64,000 nucleotides of DNA from Clavelina lepadiformis (lineage: Eukaryota; Chordata; Ascidiacea; Aplousobranchia; Clavelinidae). Shown piece by piece: positions 35,770 through 48,038 of the stretch. A program made the position numbers and the translations under genes. The notes below the pieces were generated by a model. That model was not told the DNA's origin. It searched no databases and saw nothing but the letters and a program-made list of their open reading frames with translations. The first letter of the stretch is position 1. The number at the start of each line of letters is the position of its first letter. The stretch is taken from assembly GCF_947623445.1 (NCBI RefSeq), contig NC_135243.1, positions 15,378,501-15,442,500 on the forward strand. Reading direction: 5' to 3'.

Positions 35770-37462
35770 GCTCTTTGATCTCTAAGTTTATTTTTTAATC
35801 ACTTTTTCTACATTGGTTCAACTTTGGTGAGGTAGCCAATATGAGAAGATATCTTCACAGTACTATAAAAATCCTTTTGAGTCACACGTCGTGGGCAGAA
35901 TGCGATGATTACGACCACTGACCGTATCACATTAAATGCACTAACTTGGATCTCAATCTCACCCAACTTAAGTCGAAAAGCTCACTTGCCTCTGTCATAA
36001 TTGTGAGTGAACGCATATCTGAATGCTACTTTTTTGATGGTAATTGGAATTTATGCGCTAGTTGCCATTTTTTCTGTTGTTATTTTTAAGTTGTTTGCTT
36101 TCCGTATTGTAATCGCTTTCAAGCGTGATATTTAACTCGTTTGTTTCAATTGATTTTGCTGTTTTCATTGAGATTCCTTCTTTGCTCCTTAATTCTATTT
36201 AAATTAATCTTAGACAGTGTGATAAATTTTCTACTTATAAAGGGACATGATAACAATTTGCGAGTAAAACTGATTTGAAACTATAAAGATAGAGCTGTAT
36301 GATAAAGTTTTAGCAGCGGAAAAATGTCGACTGTTTCATTTTGTATAAATACAATGCCTCTGATTGCACGTCGATGTTGAATATTAATTGACGGTTATGG
36401 ATTTGGATGTTCTGTTATCTTAAGTTTCCGATGTTCTTTAGCAGTAAATAAAACAATTCGCTAGTTCTGATTTCTCCAATTTCTTGGTATTTGACTGATT
36501 TTCTTTTAACCTGATCTAAATATTTTGGTGTATGCGGTATATGATATAGGTCTATATGTCAAATATATGTATAATGGATAGAAAGAATATTCATCGTATC
36601 ATGTTTGAACTTTGAACATGCTCTAACAAGAAAGCACCTTACTTTTCGCTCCCTACAGTCAATGGCAAAAACTAACGACACGATTAGAAGACGGCTTTGC
36701 TTAAAATCAGTATACAATATTTACAAAATAACAAAGGTTATGGTTTTTATTCGAGACGTATATAACGTATGTTTATTTTCGAAAAATGCCTTTTTTATGG
36801 CAGAAGTTCAGCAGGGCTTTAAGCCTAAGGAAAATTTGATGTTTATTCAAGTAAAATTAACCAATCAGAAAACAGTAGAACTAGCTCGAGTAAGTGTGAA
36901 ATTCATGTATTTTTTATTCGTACACTGGCGCAATTATCGCAGACTGTGGCAAGAATTGTTGTTGCAATTTTTGCTGCTTAATATTGATTAAAAATTTGCA
37001 GTTTTAAAGTATAATATAAATAAAATTACCCTTTTAATGATATAAAAACCATGGCTGTGTGATCAGTAGAACCTGTTTTATTTACGTTTTACACTGCGTT
37101 ATATGAAGTTTTTTGCAAACTGTCTAGCCTACTACATGATTTGAACTACAGTAAAGACTGAATTTTTCCGCGATTTCCGCTATATATAGTCGCACCATGC
37201 CTGCACAAATGCCGGGCAGCAGCCTTAGGCCACAAGTCACATGGCATACCAGCCTTGGGTTTAGTCCAAAACCAGATCAGTCACAATTTGAGTTGCTGGG
37301 GTCTAATATGCAAAGGCATCCCAGGGATGTGCACTTCTGCACTAGACCCAAAAAAGGCATGGTTGATTGTGCCTTTCGGCAGATTAAGCTTAGTTTGCCA
37401 GAGTTTGAGATTCAACTTTTTTGAGGTGCATCCACCAAAACAAGGATATTTACTGTCTAGCC
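35770..37462. other. intergenic, no gene recognised
   Basis: This is the 5' flank of ABCF2, so it should contain its promoter, but no clear TATA/CCAAT set was found on the - strand. A 128-codon frame at 36605-36991 has no family resemblance. The part from 37190 to 37440 is less AT-rich and may be an old retroposon. Confidence 0.35.
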
Positions 37463-39484
37463 CAGGACTGGCCAACCCGCGGCTTGCTGCGGCTCTTTCG
37501 TTCATATTGTATTTGTGTTTTTTAGCTTGTACAATATAACTCGCATGAATATGCTTAAGTCAACTTTGGCTAAGATTTTTTCATCCAGCTGCTTCGTATG
37601 GCTAAGTATTACTTTATTTAACTCAAAATGGCAGGGAAAAAATGCACTACAAAACGAAAATACGAGGATGAACACAGAACGTTTTTAACCGAGTGGGAGA
37701 ATTTAGATTTTTTTGTTGAACGTAATGGAAAGCCATTCTGCCTTATATGCGAAGCACCATTAGAGCAATTTAAAGCTTTAAATCTTCAGCATCACTTCAG
37801 CTCACATCATGCTAACATGGACCGGGAATTTTCGAAAGGCACTGAACTTTGCAAGCACAAGTTTATCACTTTGAAAAGTCAGGCAGAAAAGCATATACAC
37901 TTTTTCCAAAAATTTATAAAGCAATCAGAGACTGTAACGCTTGCATCGTATCAAATGGCTTCGAACATTGCACGAGCCAAAAAACCATACAGTGAAGAAG
38001 AGTTCGTAAAAAAATGCCTTTGGGACATTGTTGAAACCTTGTCTCCTGAAAACAACCAACTAAAAAGAATGATATCAGACGTACAAATGTCCCGCCACAC
38101 TATTGAACGCAGAATATCAGACATTAACACGGATTTTCAAACACAATTCCACCTTGATCTTCAAGCATGAGAGTATTTTAGTGTCGCATTAGATTGGAGT
38201 TGTGACATACAAAAACAAACCTCAGTTGGCATTATTTGTACAGTCCGTGTTTGATGATTGTTTGATCAAGGAAGAACTCCTTGATACTGTTCCATTAAAA
38301 GACAGAACCTGTGGCATAGACGTGAAAGAAGCAATGATGACTACATTTGCAAAAACAAATCTGCCCATACCAAAACAAACCACAATAGCCTCAGATGGAG
38401 CCACAGCCATAATCGGATCTGTAAACGAACTTGTCGGGCTTTGCAAAGCTGACCAAACGTTTCCAGAGTTGTGAATTTCAACTACATCATACACAGAGAG
38501 TAACTTGTGTCTAAATCACTTAATTTGGACAATGTCATGAAGCCTATAATGGAAATCGTCAAATACATCCGCACACATGCACTTAACCATCGGCAATTTA
38601 AGAAACTTATTAATGAGCTGGATCAAGCGCTCATAAGTGACCTGCCGCTACACTGCTCTGTAAGATGGTTATCAAAAAGCCAGGTACTTTCTCAGTTCTT
38701 TCAGCTTTTAGATGTCGTCAAACTGTTTATGGAAGAGAAGAACAAGATTTATCCCGAGCTCTCTGACCTCGGATGGATTCTGGATTGGGCCTTTTTGGTT
38801 GAGATACTTTATCACTTGGACAGATTGAACCTGAATTTGCATGGTAAGTTAAAAATGCTACCTGACCTAAGTGTAAAGCGTGTTTCCGTTTGTCAACAAA
38901 CTTAAGCTGTTTAAGGCACATATTAAAAAGAGAGATTTAACACATTTTCCCACTCTGCTAAAAGCCAGCAAGAAAATCACTAGCATCACCTTGAATAAGC
39001 AAACTGTCAGATATGCGACACTGATTGAAACTCTTCAAGAAAACTTTGAATGTTCTTCGTCAACCGATTTAAATCTGAAATAAACTGTTTAAAAATTCTC
39101 GCTGGGGTCAGATGAGGTTGCGGCTGAATTGGAGATTATTGATCTTTGCGAGGAGGATCAACTGAAATCTTTTTTAAGGGAAGGGACCATAGAGTTATGG
39201 GAAAATGTGCCAACATAAAAATATCCCAATGTCAAACGGGCTGCACTGAGGATAATTTCAATGTTTGGGTCAAAATACGTCTGTGGGTCTGCATTTTTTA
39301 CCCTAAAACACCTGAAATCAAAGCATCGATCTGTTCTGACTGACAACCATGTGAAGGGATTTCTTCGACTGGCAACAACAGAATACAAGCTAAGTTTGAA
39401 GAGGATTATTCAAGACCAGCATTGCCAACACAGTAAAAAGTGAGGGTCTTAGTCTCTGACTTGTTGGCCACGCCTGGTGTAGCC
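37455..39484 (+). mobile_element. 2.0-kb dead hAT transposon (BED-finger/GTF2IRD2-SCAND3-like transposase)
   Basis: Element 37463-39476. The left end is CAGGACTGGCCAAC; the reversed right end is CAGGCGTGGCCAAC (11 of 14). Flanks GTCTAGCC and GTGTAGCC match at 7 of 8 bases. From the ATG at 37628, 180 codons are open. They show a zinc-finger-like C-x2-C...H pattern (FCLICEAP...HHFSSHH) and hAT-type helices. Then a stop at 38168-38170 and shifts follow. Further blocks read NKPQLALFVQSVFDD, IASDGATAIIGSVN, LPLHCSVRWLS, and near 39300 the C-terminal dimerisation-like block beginning YVCGSAFF. IASDGA and CSVRWLS are where catalytic-core residues are expected. At least three breaks make it non-autonomous. 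No introns. Confidence 0.85.
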
Positions 39485-39796
39485 TTATAGCCTAGGACCT
39501 AGGTTATACACGTTTGGTCACATTTCATACAGTAGGCTAAGTTATAGGCTAGTAAAAAGTATTGCACGATCTATGCATATCATAAAGTTCTCAGCTATGG
39601 GCTAGGCCTACTCACGTTTTCTTTGAAAAACTATCAAACCATCACTACGTGGAAGTGCCAGTCTGCCAGAACCAGACCAACCTTGCGCAATATAGGCTAC
39701 ACGTACCACATGGCCACCATCATTCTAGCAGAATCCTGGCAAGATCATAGAACCCAAAACCACCAAAGCAGAATGCGTGGGGGTACAGCCGTGCAC

Positions 39797-40647
39797 AAAG
39801 CAACAGCATCCTGACAAGATAATCATGTATGGACTAAAGCAAAATAATTTAAAATATAAAGTATAAAATCGGAAACAAAACAAAAAATGATTGTGACAAG
39901 TCACCCAGTGCTAGGCCTACCATATTTTCATCGCCCAAAAAGAGGACAATTTCGCCAGCAAGTACAACGCTAATAGAGTTTTACATTTAAAGAATTTATC
40001 ACATGTTTATGGATAGCCATACACATATGCACAAGTAATGCATTCAGCTTCAAAATCATTACGTCCTTTTCTGAAACAAGGATACTTTTGCCGCAGTACA
40101 TCAGAAAAACAGTATTCCTCTTTGGCGTTATTGCTTAGCTTTAATTAGCCTTTATGGTTGTCTAAATCAAAACATTGATAAAATGATTAGAATGATTAGA
40201 TGTAAAGTAAAGATTAGTAAATGATTAGACCTCATGCTGTCGCCGAAAACTCATTTGACTTAGGTCTCATTCCAAAAAGTCACATAAAAATATATTTGTG
40301 TTGATAATATAAGCAAGAAAAACCAAAGTGCTAAAAAGAGGGCATTTAGACATTTTTCAGTATCCTCGGAGGACAATTCATTTTTCTTTAGAAAAGAGAG
40401 CAAATCCTCCTAAAAGAGGACATATGGCAGCCCTACCCAGTACATCACGTAACCAACACGTCATTTGTATATTTTCGAACAACCAAAGCAACAGCATCCA
40501 GACAAGATAATCATGTATGGACTAAAGCAAAATACAGTAATGTAAAATATAAGGTATAAAATCGGAAACAAAACAAAAAGTGACTGTGACAAGTCTCCCA
40601 GTGCATCACGTAACCAACACGTCATTTGAAGATTTTCGGACAACCAT
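39797..40647. repeat. two tandem units of about 160 bp, the first split by a hAT MITE
   Basis: AAAGCAACAGCATCC starts at 39797 and again at 40485, each followed by GACAAGATAATCATGTATGG and then GTATAAAATCGGAAACAAAA. CACGTAACCAACACGTCATTTG occurs near 40446 and 40606. Removing the insertion at 39912-40435 restores two head-to-tail units. Confidence 0.8.
39904..40443. mobile_element. 524-bp hAT-type MITE inserted in the tandem repeat
   Basis: Spans 39912-40435. Ends TAGGCCTACCATATTTTC and, reversed, TAGGGCTGCCATATGTCC. Flanks CCCAGTGC (39904-39911) and CCCAGTAC (40436-40443) differ by one base, fitting an 8-bp hAT duplication. Internal AAAAGAGGAC words face each other near both ends. No coding frame. 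Confidence 0.75.
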
Positions 40648-40971
40648 ATATCCATGATGTCAGAATCTTACACTGTGACGGTTACGTCGCGATTCATGAG
40701 TTGTATTGGAAATGCATGAAAGGAGCAAAAGGAGGCATACAGACTCTCTTTTTAGACGTCTCTCAATCTCAAGTTATGCTTGTGCTTTGGTACATGTTAT
40801 AATATTTACCAATAAAATAACATAAACTTAGCCGCAATGGTGTATCAGGAACAGCTCAACAACATTCAACATAAATATAAGGTAATGTCTTTCGCTTCGC
40901 TATAGCGCTACCCATTAACTTTTCGGACTATTCGGTACATTCCTTTCATGTAATTGATATTGGCTTAATTG

Positions 40972-41200
40972 CTATATAAATGGTGGTGCTGTAACGCACG
41001 ACAGAATGTCTATGTTTCACTAGTTCGAATAAACGTTTTAGTTTGAGTTTTTATCCTACTGTTTATCTGCAATTAATGCTTGCAGAAAAAGACAGTTCTA
41101 TGGAAGTCAAGTTAAGTTAATTGGCTCAGACACGTAATCTCAAACTCAGAGATTGTTGTACTGGTGACCCCGACGTGGAATTCGGGTCAATTGGAGTTGA
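40972..41200 (+). mobile_element. possible LTR-retrotransposon LTR/leader remnant (Ty3/gypsy-like)
   Basis: A CTATATAAA at about 40972, an AATAAA at about 41027, then CTGGTGACCCCGACGTGG at about 41161. The last phrase resembles the start of the internal region of many gypsy-type elements. A diverged second copy of the GAGATTG...CACTGGTGACC phrase follows about 65 bp later. No gag or pol frame, no second LTR and no certain boundary, so this is tentative. Confidence 0.35.
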
Positions 41201-41284
41201 TTGACGGGGACACGTGATCTAGTAGCCAGAGATTGCAGCACTGGTGACCTCGCAAAACTCATTTTGCTCTGCTCCATCGATGTC

Positions 41285-41415
41285 AAAGGCCTGTCTACAA
41301 TGCAATACAATGGCCCACGCCTGCCTACAATCTGGTCCAACAAGATCCCACGCCAGTTTGCAATTCATTCTGACGTTGATCCACGCCTGTCTGCAACTTA
41401 TTCCTCCGAGATGTG
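41285..41415. repeat. four-copy minisatellite, 30-33 bp unit
   Basis: The core CACGCCTGYCTRCAAT recurs with CTG/CAG at 41291, 41321, 41354 and 41387. One frame reads as an approximately 11-residue repeat with ACLQ/ASLQ in each unit. It follows directly on the LTR-like leader. Confidence 0.75.
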
Positions 41416-42390
41416 ACCTAACGGTCACGGGCATTGCTTTACTTACATTATTATGCCTGTATTTGGTTGTGAATCTTATAATTACATAATATTTACTCTA
41501 GGGAAAATTGTAGGCCTATTTAAAATGGACGGTATTTCTATTAGACACACCCAGTCTTTCAACTGAGACGTCAAATTTATAAGTATCAGTATGACCACAT
41601 TAAAATGCCGGGCTATTAGCCTAGAGTCCTAGACGATCGAGTTATTAGCCCAGACGATGGAGCTATTAACACAACAACTGGAAGCTAAAATGTGTCTATC
41701 TTAACCAATGCAAGTCATTTCTTGGACAACTACTAACCAACAAGTATATTCACATCTTGTGATGAGATTCGTCAGTATCGATGAATAACCGTGAAACCGT
41801 TTCTAACTTCACCATCCATCTCGCTCAACTAAAGAATGACAGCCGCAAGTCATCATGTAACATTCACAGATATTATTGCAGCACAGTAGCATACACATCA
41901 CAATTCGTTATAGTTGTTCAAGAATCTATTAATTCTTTTTAAAATTTGTTTTACTATAATTGCAAAGTTGTTCATATTTTCTCTTATTACCGATTTTATA
42001 CCTTATATTTTACATTACTTCTCTGTAGTTCATGGTTGACCATCCGGTATGGACGTTTTTAATCACATATGTTGCTTTGGTTCGCGCTTGTGCCCGGCCG
42101 TGTCGCGTCGCGTCACGTTGCCCTATTATTGTTTTGGGTTTATTATCTTGCTAGGATTTTGCCAAAATAACTATGGTGACCGGGTGTTCATGTGAATGTG
42201 CTTGCTAGCTTACATAACGGTACTAGGTTCACAATAATTTAAACGAAAACAACTTCGTTTGCCAAATCGACAAAAATATTCCTCTGCAGCAGAGACAACA
42301 ATTTTTTCTTTCTTACAATATTTTACTTTAATTTAAACTCTTTGTTTTTCTTTGTTTTATTTTGTTGGAAAATAAGGTATTAGGTGTACC

Positions 42391-42765
42391 AAAGAGATTT
42401 AAACACATGAGTAGAAACTTCTCTTTTGCGCATGACGTCATGTTTGTTTCTTTTATTCTCTTGGAGCATATTCTAGTTTCTCCACGGTCACGGTTCACTA
42501 CATAACAATAAACATGCAGACGACGACAATGATTTTCAGATCTGTTTGCTGCTGGAACAGATTAGTCTTATTATTAGGGTGCAGTTATTGGGATCCATTG
42601 GGTGTTAATTTTAATTGAAATTAATTATTGAAATCAGGTGAGAGTTTTAGGTTCAGCAATTAACTTAGTTTCAGTTCCTTGAACTGATAATGCTGCTGTT
42701 TTGTATCAAGGCATGGCTTAGCCTACTTGAGTTGCGCGGGAAGATTTTTTCGTTCACCACATTTA
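42391..42765. repeat. left long terminal inverted repeat of the P-like element
   Basis: Begins AAAGAGATTTAAACACATGA. Contains the palindrome CATGACGTCATG (42431-42442), a CRE/ATF-type site, and a splice-donor-like AAATCAG|GTGAGAG near 42635. It probably supplies promoter and 5' leader to the transposase gene. Confidence 0.9.
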
Positions 42766-42946
42766 AGGTGAAAAATAAAATGAATGGATGAAAAATTTAG
42801 ATAGACCGAGTCATATTGTATTGTTTCATCTGCGCATAAAATTTCGCTCCACGCGCAGAATAAAAACTTTACAGATTAAGACTCAATAGTACAGGTCTTA
42901 TGTTGCAGGCTTTAAGTTATTGAAATAAGCTAAATAGTCTGAAATA

Positions 42947-45900
42947 ATGGCAAATTTGTGCTGTTTACCAATGTGCAACAACAGGTCACCTGCCGTGACT
43001 CTGTTTAAGATACCTTCGAGAAAATTTGTAAAAAAGGAGAAGGAAAGCTGGGCAGAAAGGTTGGAGTGTATCGTGCTGGCTTGCAGAAGCGACGAGCACA
43101 TAAAAAATCTATTTGCTCGAGATGCTGTGAAAATGTGTGAAGTGCATTTTGAAAGATCTGACATTGTTTTAAGTAAAATTTGTTCTACATAGACTTACAT
43201 GCAGTGTAACTAGTGTATTGAGGAAAGATATTTAATGTAATGGCATATCTAGCGTTTGATGCAGTGTTTGTTTTCCATGAGATGGTTTGATGCAGAACTT
43301 CATTAAATTTACTAGCGAGTGAGCACAGCATAACACTGCATCTGTGACAAGCTATTAGTGCAAACCTTCACGGTTGTTTCAGATTAATATATGTACCATT
43401 ACAAGTATCAAAATTGAAAATGTTCATGTATGCACAAATAAGAGTTTTTTTGCAGCGGGTTCCCGTAAAGAATTACGTGAAGGAGCAGTACCCACTTTGT
43501 CTTTGCCTAAGCTGACTTTGGCGCAGGTACATTCAAGAAAGCCGCCGAAGAAGCGTATCTTTGAAACAAAATTACATTTCAAATCTGTTGCGTCCTTGAA
43601 ATCTGCTCGCTTGCCGGAAGGTTGGCAGAGGTCATTTGAAAACAAAAATCTTGTTTTTTCTTTTTATGATGGCTGTGATCAACCTAAATACTCGATTGGA
43701 GTATTATATGACATGTCATTAAGGATATGCTATTATGGCTGGAAAGCACCTCGCTCAAGTTGTATTTACTCCCTGGATATAACTACTCAAACACTACACG
43801 GCACCATAAAAGATATTGAATCGTTTTCAATATGTTCTGGATTGTATAGTTCTGGAAGTGGCCTGCCACACATGACCACCAAATCTATGACACCATTCAG
43901 TTCTGAAAATGCACCAACGGTTAGGAAACTTGCATACAGGTGAAACTAGTTTTTCAATTGTGCCTATTGCATTTGTTACATAAATGAAATTTATCATTAT
44001 TTAACATTGAATGAATCATATAGAGTGGTGGGATTCAGCCGGTTCGTGCGAACCGGTTCTTGGAATTTTAATGACATCTGCGAACTGGTTGTTAACAAGC
44101 ATATGTATAAGCCTATGTGTATGTCGGTAACGGATCAATATGGCATGCTGCTAGTGACCATATACTCACTTATTTTTGGTAACACTGATAATGCATTGCA
44201 CTTAAAGTGTACACAGTATCTTAGGCATATTTTGTGACTTTTCTTGTTAAATGAACCAAATTTCTTGTTGTTAGAAATGCAAGTTGTGAACTTTTTCTCA
44301 AGGGAAGTGGTCAGTGCAGGAGTTGTTGTAGTGTAGATGAAAAGGAGGGACGGCTCAACCAGAAAAGGCTAAATTATTACCATATGGTTAAAGATCAACC
44401 TTTAAAACGATCAGCGCAGCCAACATTTAACCTACCATCTCGAATTACCTCCACCTTTACTGCTAATGAAATTTGGTGATATTGCACTTCGTAATCCTAT
44501 TAGTAATAGTCTCATTTGCAAGATTGTCAGTGTCAGTAGCTGTGCTTTTTACACTTAACTATATGTAGATTGAGCAATGCCAGAAGATAGAAATAAAACA
44601 GTATTATTTAAGATAGTCTTGTTGTTATGAAGTAATTCTTTATTAGCATTAGAGAATTAGAAGCTAAGGTTTCGACTCTGTTAGCTGATGATACGGTGCA
44701 AGTGGAGGTAGATAAAATTATGTCAGATGACATGACAGCCAAAGTAAAAGCTAAAGCAAAAGCTAAATAGTATGAAAAGAAATGGGGAAAGATATCACCC
44801 TGAGTTAATAAAGTAGGTTTAGGTCTCCTTGAGTAATAAACTACTGAATAACTACTAAGTTCAGAACTGAACTACTACTGAGTAACTAAGTTCAGTTGAC
44901 CTCAATTTTTGTTTATTTCGTAAAAGCGTGCTAAAATCAACCCTTGCAATTTTCTTTATAGGTTCTGTTTGAGTCTAGCTGCTAAAAGTAAAAGCGCCTA
45001 TGAAGAATTACGACAAAGTGGCATTTTACGACTACCAAGCTCACGCACCCTAAATGACTATCGGTAGCGTATGGGTTCTGTTCTCTGCAATTTGGCTACT
45101 ACAAGCTAACTACGAGCAATTGTTTCACTTGCTCACTTTTGTACTGTTTTCAGAAACGTTTACTGCACTGCACCTGGCATTCAAGATAATGTTTTAGAAG
45201 AACTGAAATCCAAAAGTCTCAGTCTAGCATCACATGAACGATTTCTCGTTATATCAATCGATGAAATGAAAGGTGAAACTTTTCTTGGAATTTTTAACAC
45301 TATTAATCACACTGTGTAAGATTCTTATTCATGCTTTATGACAAAACAATGACACAAGTTATTAACTGTATATGCACAAGATATAACCTGTTGCTTATTT
45401 TGTTTACAGTGAAAGAAAATATTGTGTATAATGCAGCAACAGACCGAATAATAGGATTTGTTGATCTGGGTGTCGACAGACAATACAATAATGAAGCTCC
45501 TGCCACACATGCCCTACAATTTTATGGTAGGAGTATCCTCAGCAATTTTTCCCGGCCTATTGTTTTTTATGCCACCAAGAATACAAAGGCATTTCACTTG
45601 GTTAGCATGTTCTGGGAAGTGGTTGAATCCTTGGCCGGATGTGGTTTTACAGTCTTAGCACTTGTTGCTGATGGTGCATCCTGCAATCGAAAATTGTTCC
45701 AATTGCTCAATAATTCCAATTTGACCGTCCCCTACAAGTGCATTAATATTTATCAGCCAGAAATGCCTATTTATTTGATTAGTGACCCTCCACACTTGCT
45801 GAAGACAGCCTGTAACTGTGTGAGATCCAGCCGTCCAGGTGGAGCTAGAATGATGAAGTACAATCAACATTTCATTTTGTGGAAGCATTTTTGCCATGTT

Positions 45901-46584
45901 CCCTACCTATTTGAAAGTTCAGAGTTGAGAAGTTGCAAGTTGACTGATGGCCATTTTTCCCATAAGAGTTACGCAAAAATGCGGGTTTGCTATGCCGCAC
46001 AATTGCTCTCTGGAACTGTCTCCAGTTTAATGAAGAGTCGTGGTGGAGAAGAAATGAAGATGAGTGCGTGGTTTGCTGGTTTGATGAATAAGTGGTTTGA
46101 CCTCATGAACACCAGATTAAATTATTCATACAACCCTGACTTGAAACCATATACAACGATTGATGATCCTCGTCTGAAATGGCTTAATACATTCCTTTCA
46201 GAGTTAAAACAATGGAAAAGCAGTTTAACTGGGTCCGTTTCCGAACAGTCAAAGCAGTTTCTGAGCCATCAAACCTACGACGGTTTAGTTTCCACATCCA
46301 TGGCCATTGCTGAATTGGTGAAATTCTTGTTGGAGAACAGCCCAGAAGGTTCATACGTCTTAACTAAGCGCTTAAACCAAGACCCATTGGAGGCCTATTT
46401 CGGTCATATGAGACAAACTGGCCGTCGAAATGAAGTGCCTGATATTCACCAATATGCACAATTTGAAAATGTGATAATGTGCAAAAAGAATATCAAGTCA
46501 CTTAAGGGGTCAAATGTAAATCACGTTATTGACTGGAAACATGGTGATGTTTGCGATGATCCAATGCCGAAGCAAAAAAAATAA
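42947..46584 (+). CDS. THAP-domain P-element-type transposase, multi-exon
   Basis: Exons 42947-43172, 43456-43939, 44275-44475, perhaps 44647-44743, then 44962-45063, 45154-45272 and 45410-46584. Exon 1 is a THAP C2CH zinc finger (CCLPMCNN ... MCEVHF), which in P transposases binds the element ends. Then comes the linker GAVPTLSLP, a coiled stretch (exon 4) and the AYEELRQSGILRLPS block. The RNase-H-like core follows: a first acidic residue in SIDEMK, then GFVDLGV, VADGASCNRKLF for the second, and QDPLEAYFGHMRQTGRR near the C-terminus, followed by a stop. Exon 3 joins exon 5 in frame (tg+g), but including exon 4 as drawn breaks phase, so either exon 4 is optional or its donor is misjudged. 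No internal stop was seen in the long exons, so it may still be active. Confidence 0.85.
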
Positions 46585-46691
46585 CTTGATTTCGAGTGTT
46601 TTGACAGTCTGCTTACAATACAGTAACACTTAATCCTTCTTGAGCTAAAACTGACGAAGTACATGTAAGAAGACAACTATGTAATGTACAT

Positions 46692-47901
46692 TCATTTTAA
46701 TGATTTTCTCAGACTTACATTTTGATCAGAGGTTACATGCAGTACTGAATTTAAATGATTGGCTTTTTGATAGCATCTAATCTTCACGTAAAATTTACAT
46801 ATTTTCATGCACAATTTTTGCAAACATTCATCAAAAACAAGATTTTCAAATATATCTTTTATGTTACAAACACTCAAAGAAGACATGCAACTTTCCATGA
46901 TGTGCTCCTTTATGTCTTGTTTCCTAAAGACACTTTCTACATACATCAACAATTTCACTAGTGATTTCGCTGGAACTGTAAGATGTCCATAATTGTTGTT
47001 ATTTAAAGCGGAAATCAAGGAACTATTAGTGGTTTCATTACTATAATCAGTTAAACAAGACAATAGATCTATTTCTCTCGGATTTATACAGCGCTTAGTG
47101 AGTTTCTGCAAAATATAACCACCTATGTACTGAATTATGAATTCTTCGTCTCGGGTTAACTTGTGTAATGTCAAGTGTTTCCCCTTTTTGTTGTGTGCAA
47201 CAGTGGTAACGTGTGATAAAAATACATCAAACAATTTTCATGTTAAACATAGTGACAATTTTCTTGGCAAGAAAAATAGTGATGGGATGCACGTAATTCC
47301 ATCACAGGAGAATTTATGAAACAGTTCATCCGGTGAACTGTACGAAGAAAATAGCTTCATAAAATAGTTAACCGCATCTGCAGTTAGATCTGTTTTAACG
47401 CCACCCACTGTTTCCCACCATTCCATCAGATTTTCTCTTGTAACATTATTGCAAGAAGATTCTGCAAGACAAGTGTAAAATTAAGTTTGTTTGATTTTTT
47501 TAATCGGAATCTGCCAATGATAGAGCTCAAAATGAAATAAGTTTCAAACAAATATACCGTGAGCAGTTTTTTGATGAGCCAGCAAAGTTTCATTACTTGT
47601 GCAGTTATGCAAACATTGTCCACATCTGCAAATAAATATTTTCATTATCAGATTAAATGACATCAATATATCAGTACAGTATTACTTCAAATACTCGTTA
47701 CGACTTACATTAATTTGTTGTTTTGCTTGGCTGTTTATTATAAATTGGCGAGAACGTACACTCTGGGTGACCGCCATACAGGACAAGCTCAACAGCAGTT
47801 GGCTAATTGATTAATAGGCATATCGTATCTTACATGAAGTTTGCTGCATCGTCTTCTGGGTCACAATCTATTTCAATAATTAACTTCAAGTTGACATCCA
47901 T
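46692..47901 (-). pseudogene. second gene of the P-like element, C2H2-finger protein, one in-frame stop
   Basis: Exons in transcript order: 47901-47834, 47625-47558 and 47461-46692. Phases agree and give 301 codons. Exon 1 starts MDVNLKLIIEIDCDPEDD. Exon 2 encodes a single C2H2 finger with spacing C-x2-C-x12-H-x4-H (CGQC ... HQKTAH). Exon 3 carries MEWWETVGGVKTDL, a cysteine pair in KFSCDGITCIPSLFFLP, then LTLHKLTRDEEFIIQYIGGY and a cysteine-containing tail. YIGGY-type motifs occur near the C-terminus of some transposon proteins. The frame is open except for one TGA at 47240-47238. Its promoter would be the right inverted repeat. Function unknown: it could be an accessory, regulatory or end-binding protein. 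The extent of the open frame argues against chance antisense coding. Confidence 0.72.
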
Positions 47902-48038
47902 TAGATCCCAACAACTGCACCACAATAACAAGATCTGAAATCAGACTTTCAGTAGCCTATTTTAATGACACAACACCTGCAACATAAGGCCTATGCTAAT
48001 GAGTAATGAGTTTAGTTGCTAATTGCCTGGTCGAAGAT

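Noticed and set aside
36605..36991. 128-codon + strand frame
   Set aside because: No family resemblance, it does not start at an ATG with context, and it lies in AT-rich intergenic sequence.
41285..41415. Short regularly spaced repeats considered as a CRISPR-like array
   Set aside because: Units are contiguous with diverged ends rather than identical repeats with unique spacers, and the genome is eukaryotic; it is a minisatellite.
42947..46584. Host THAP gene (THAP9-like) rather than a transposon gene
   Set aside because: The gene lies wholly within long inverted repeats and an 8-bp target duplication, so it is carried by the element.
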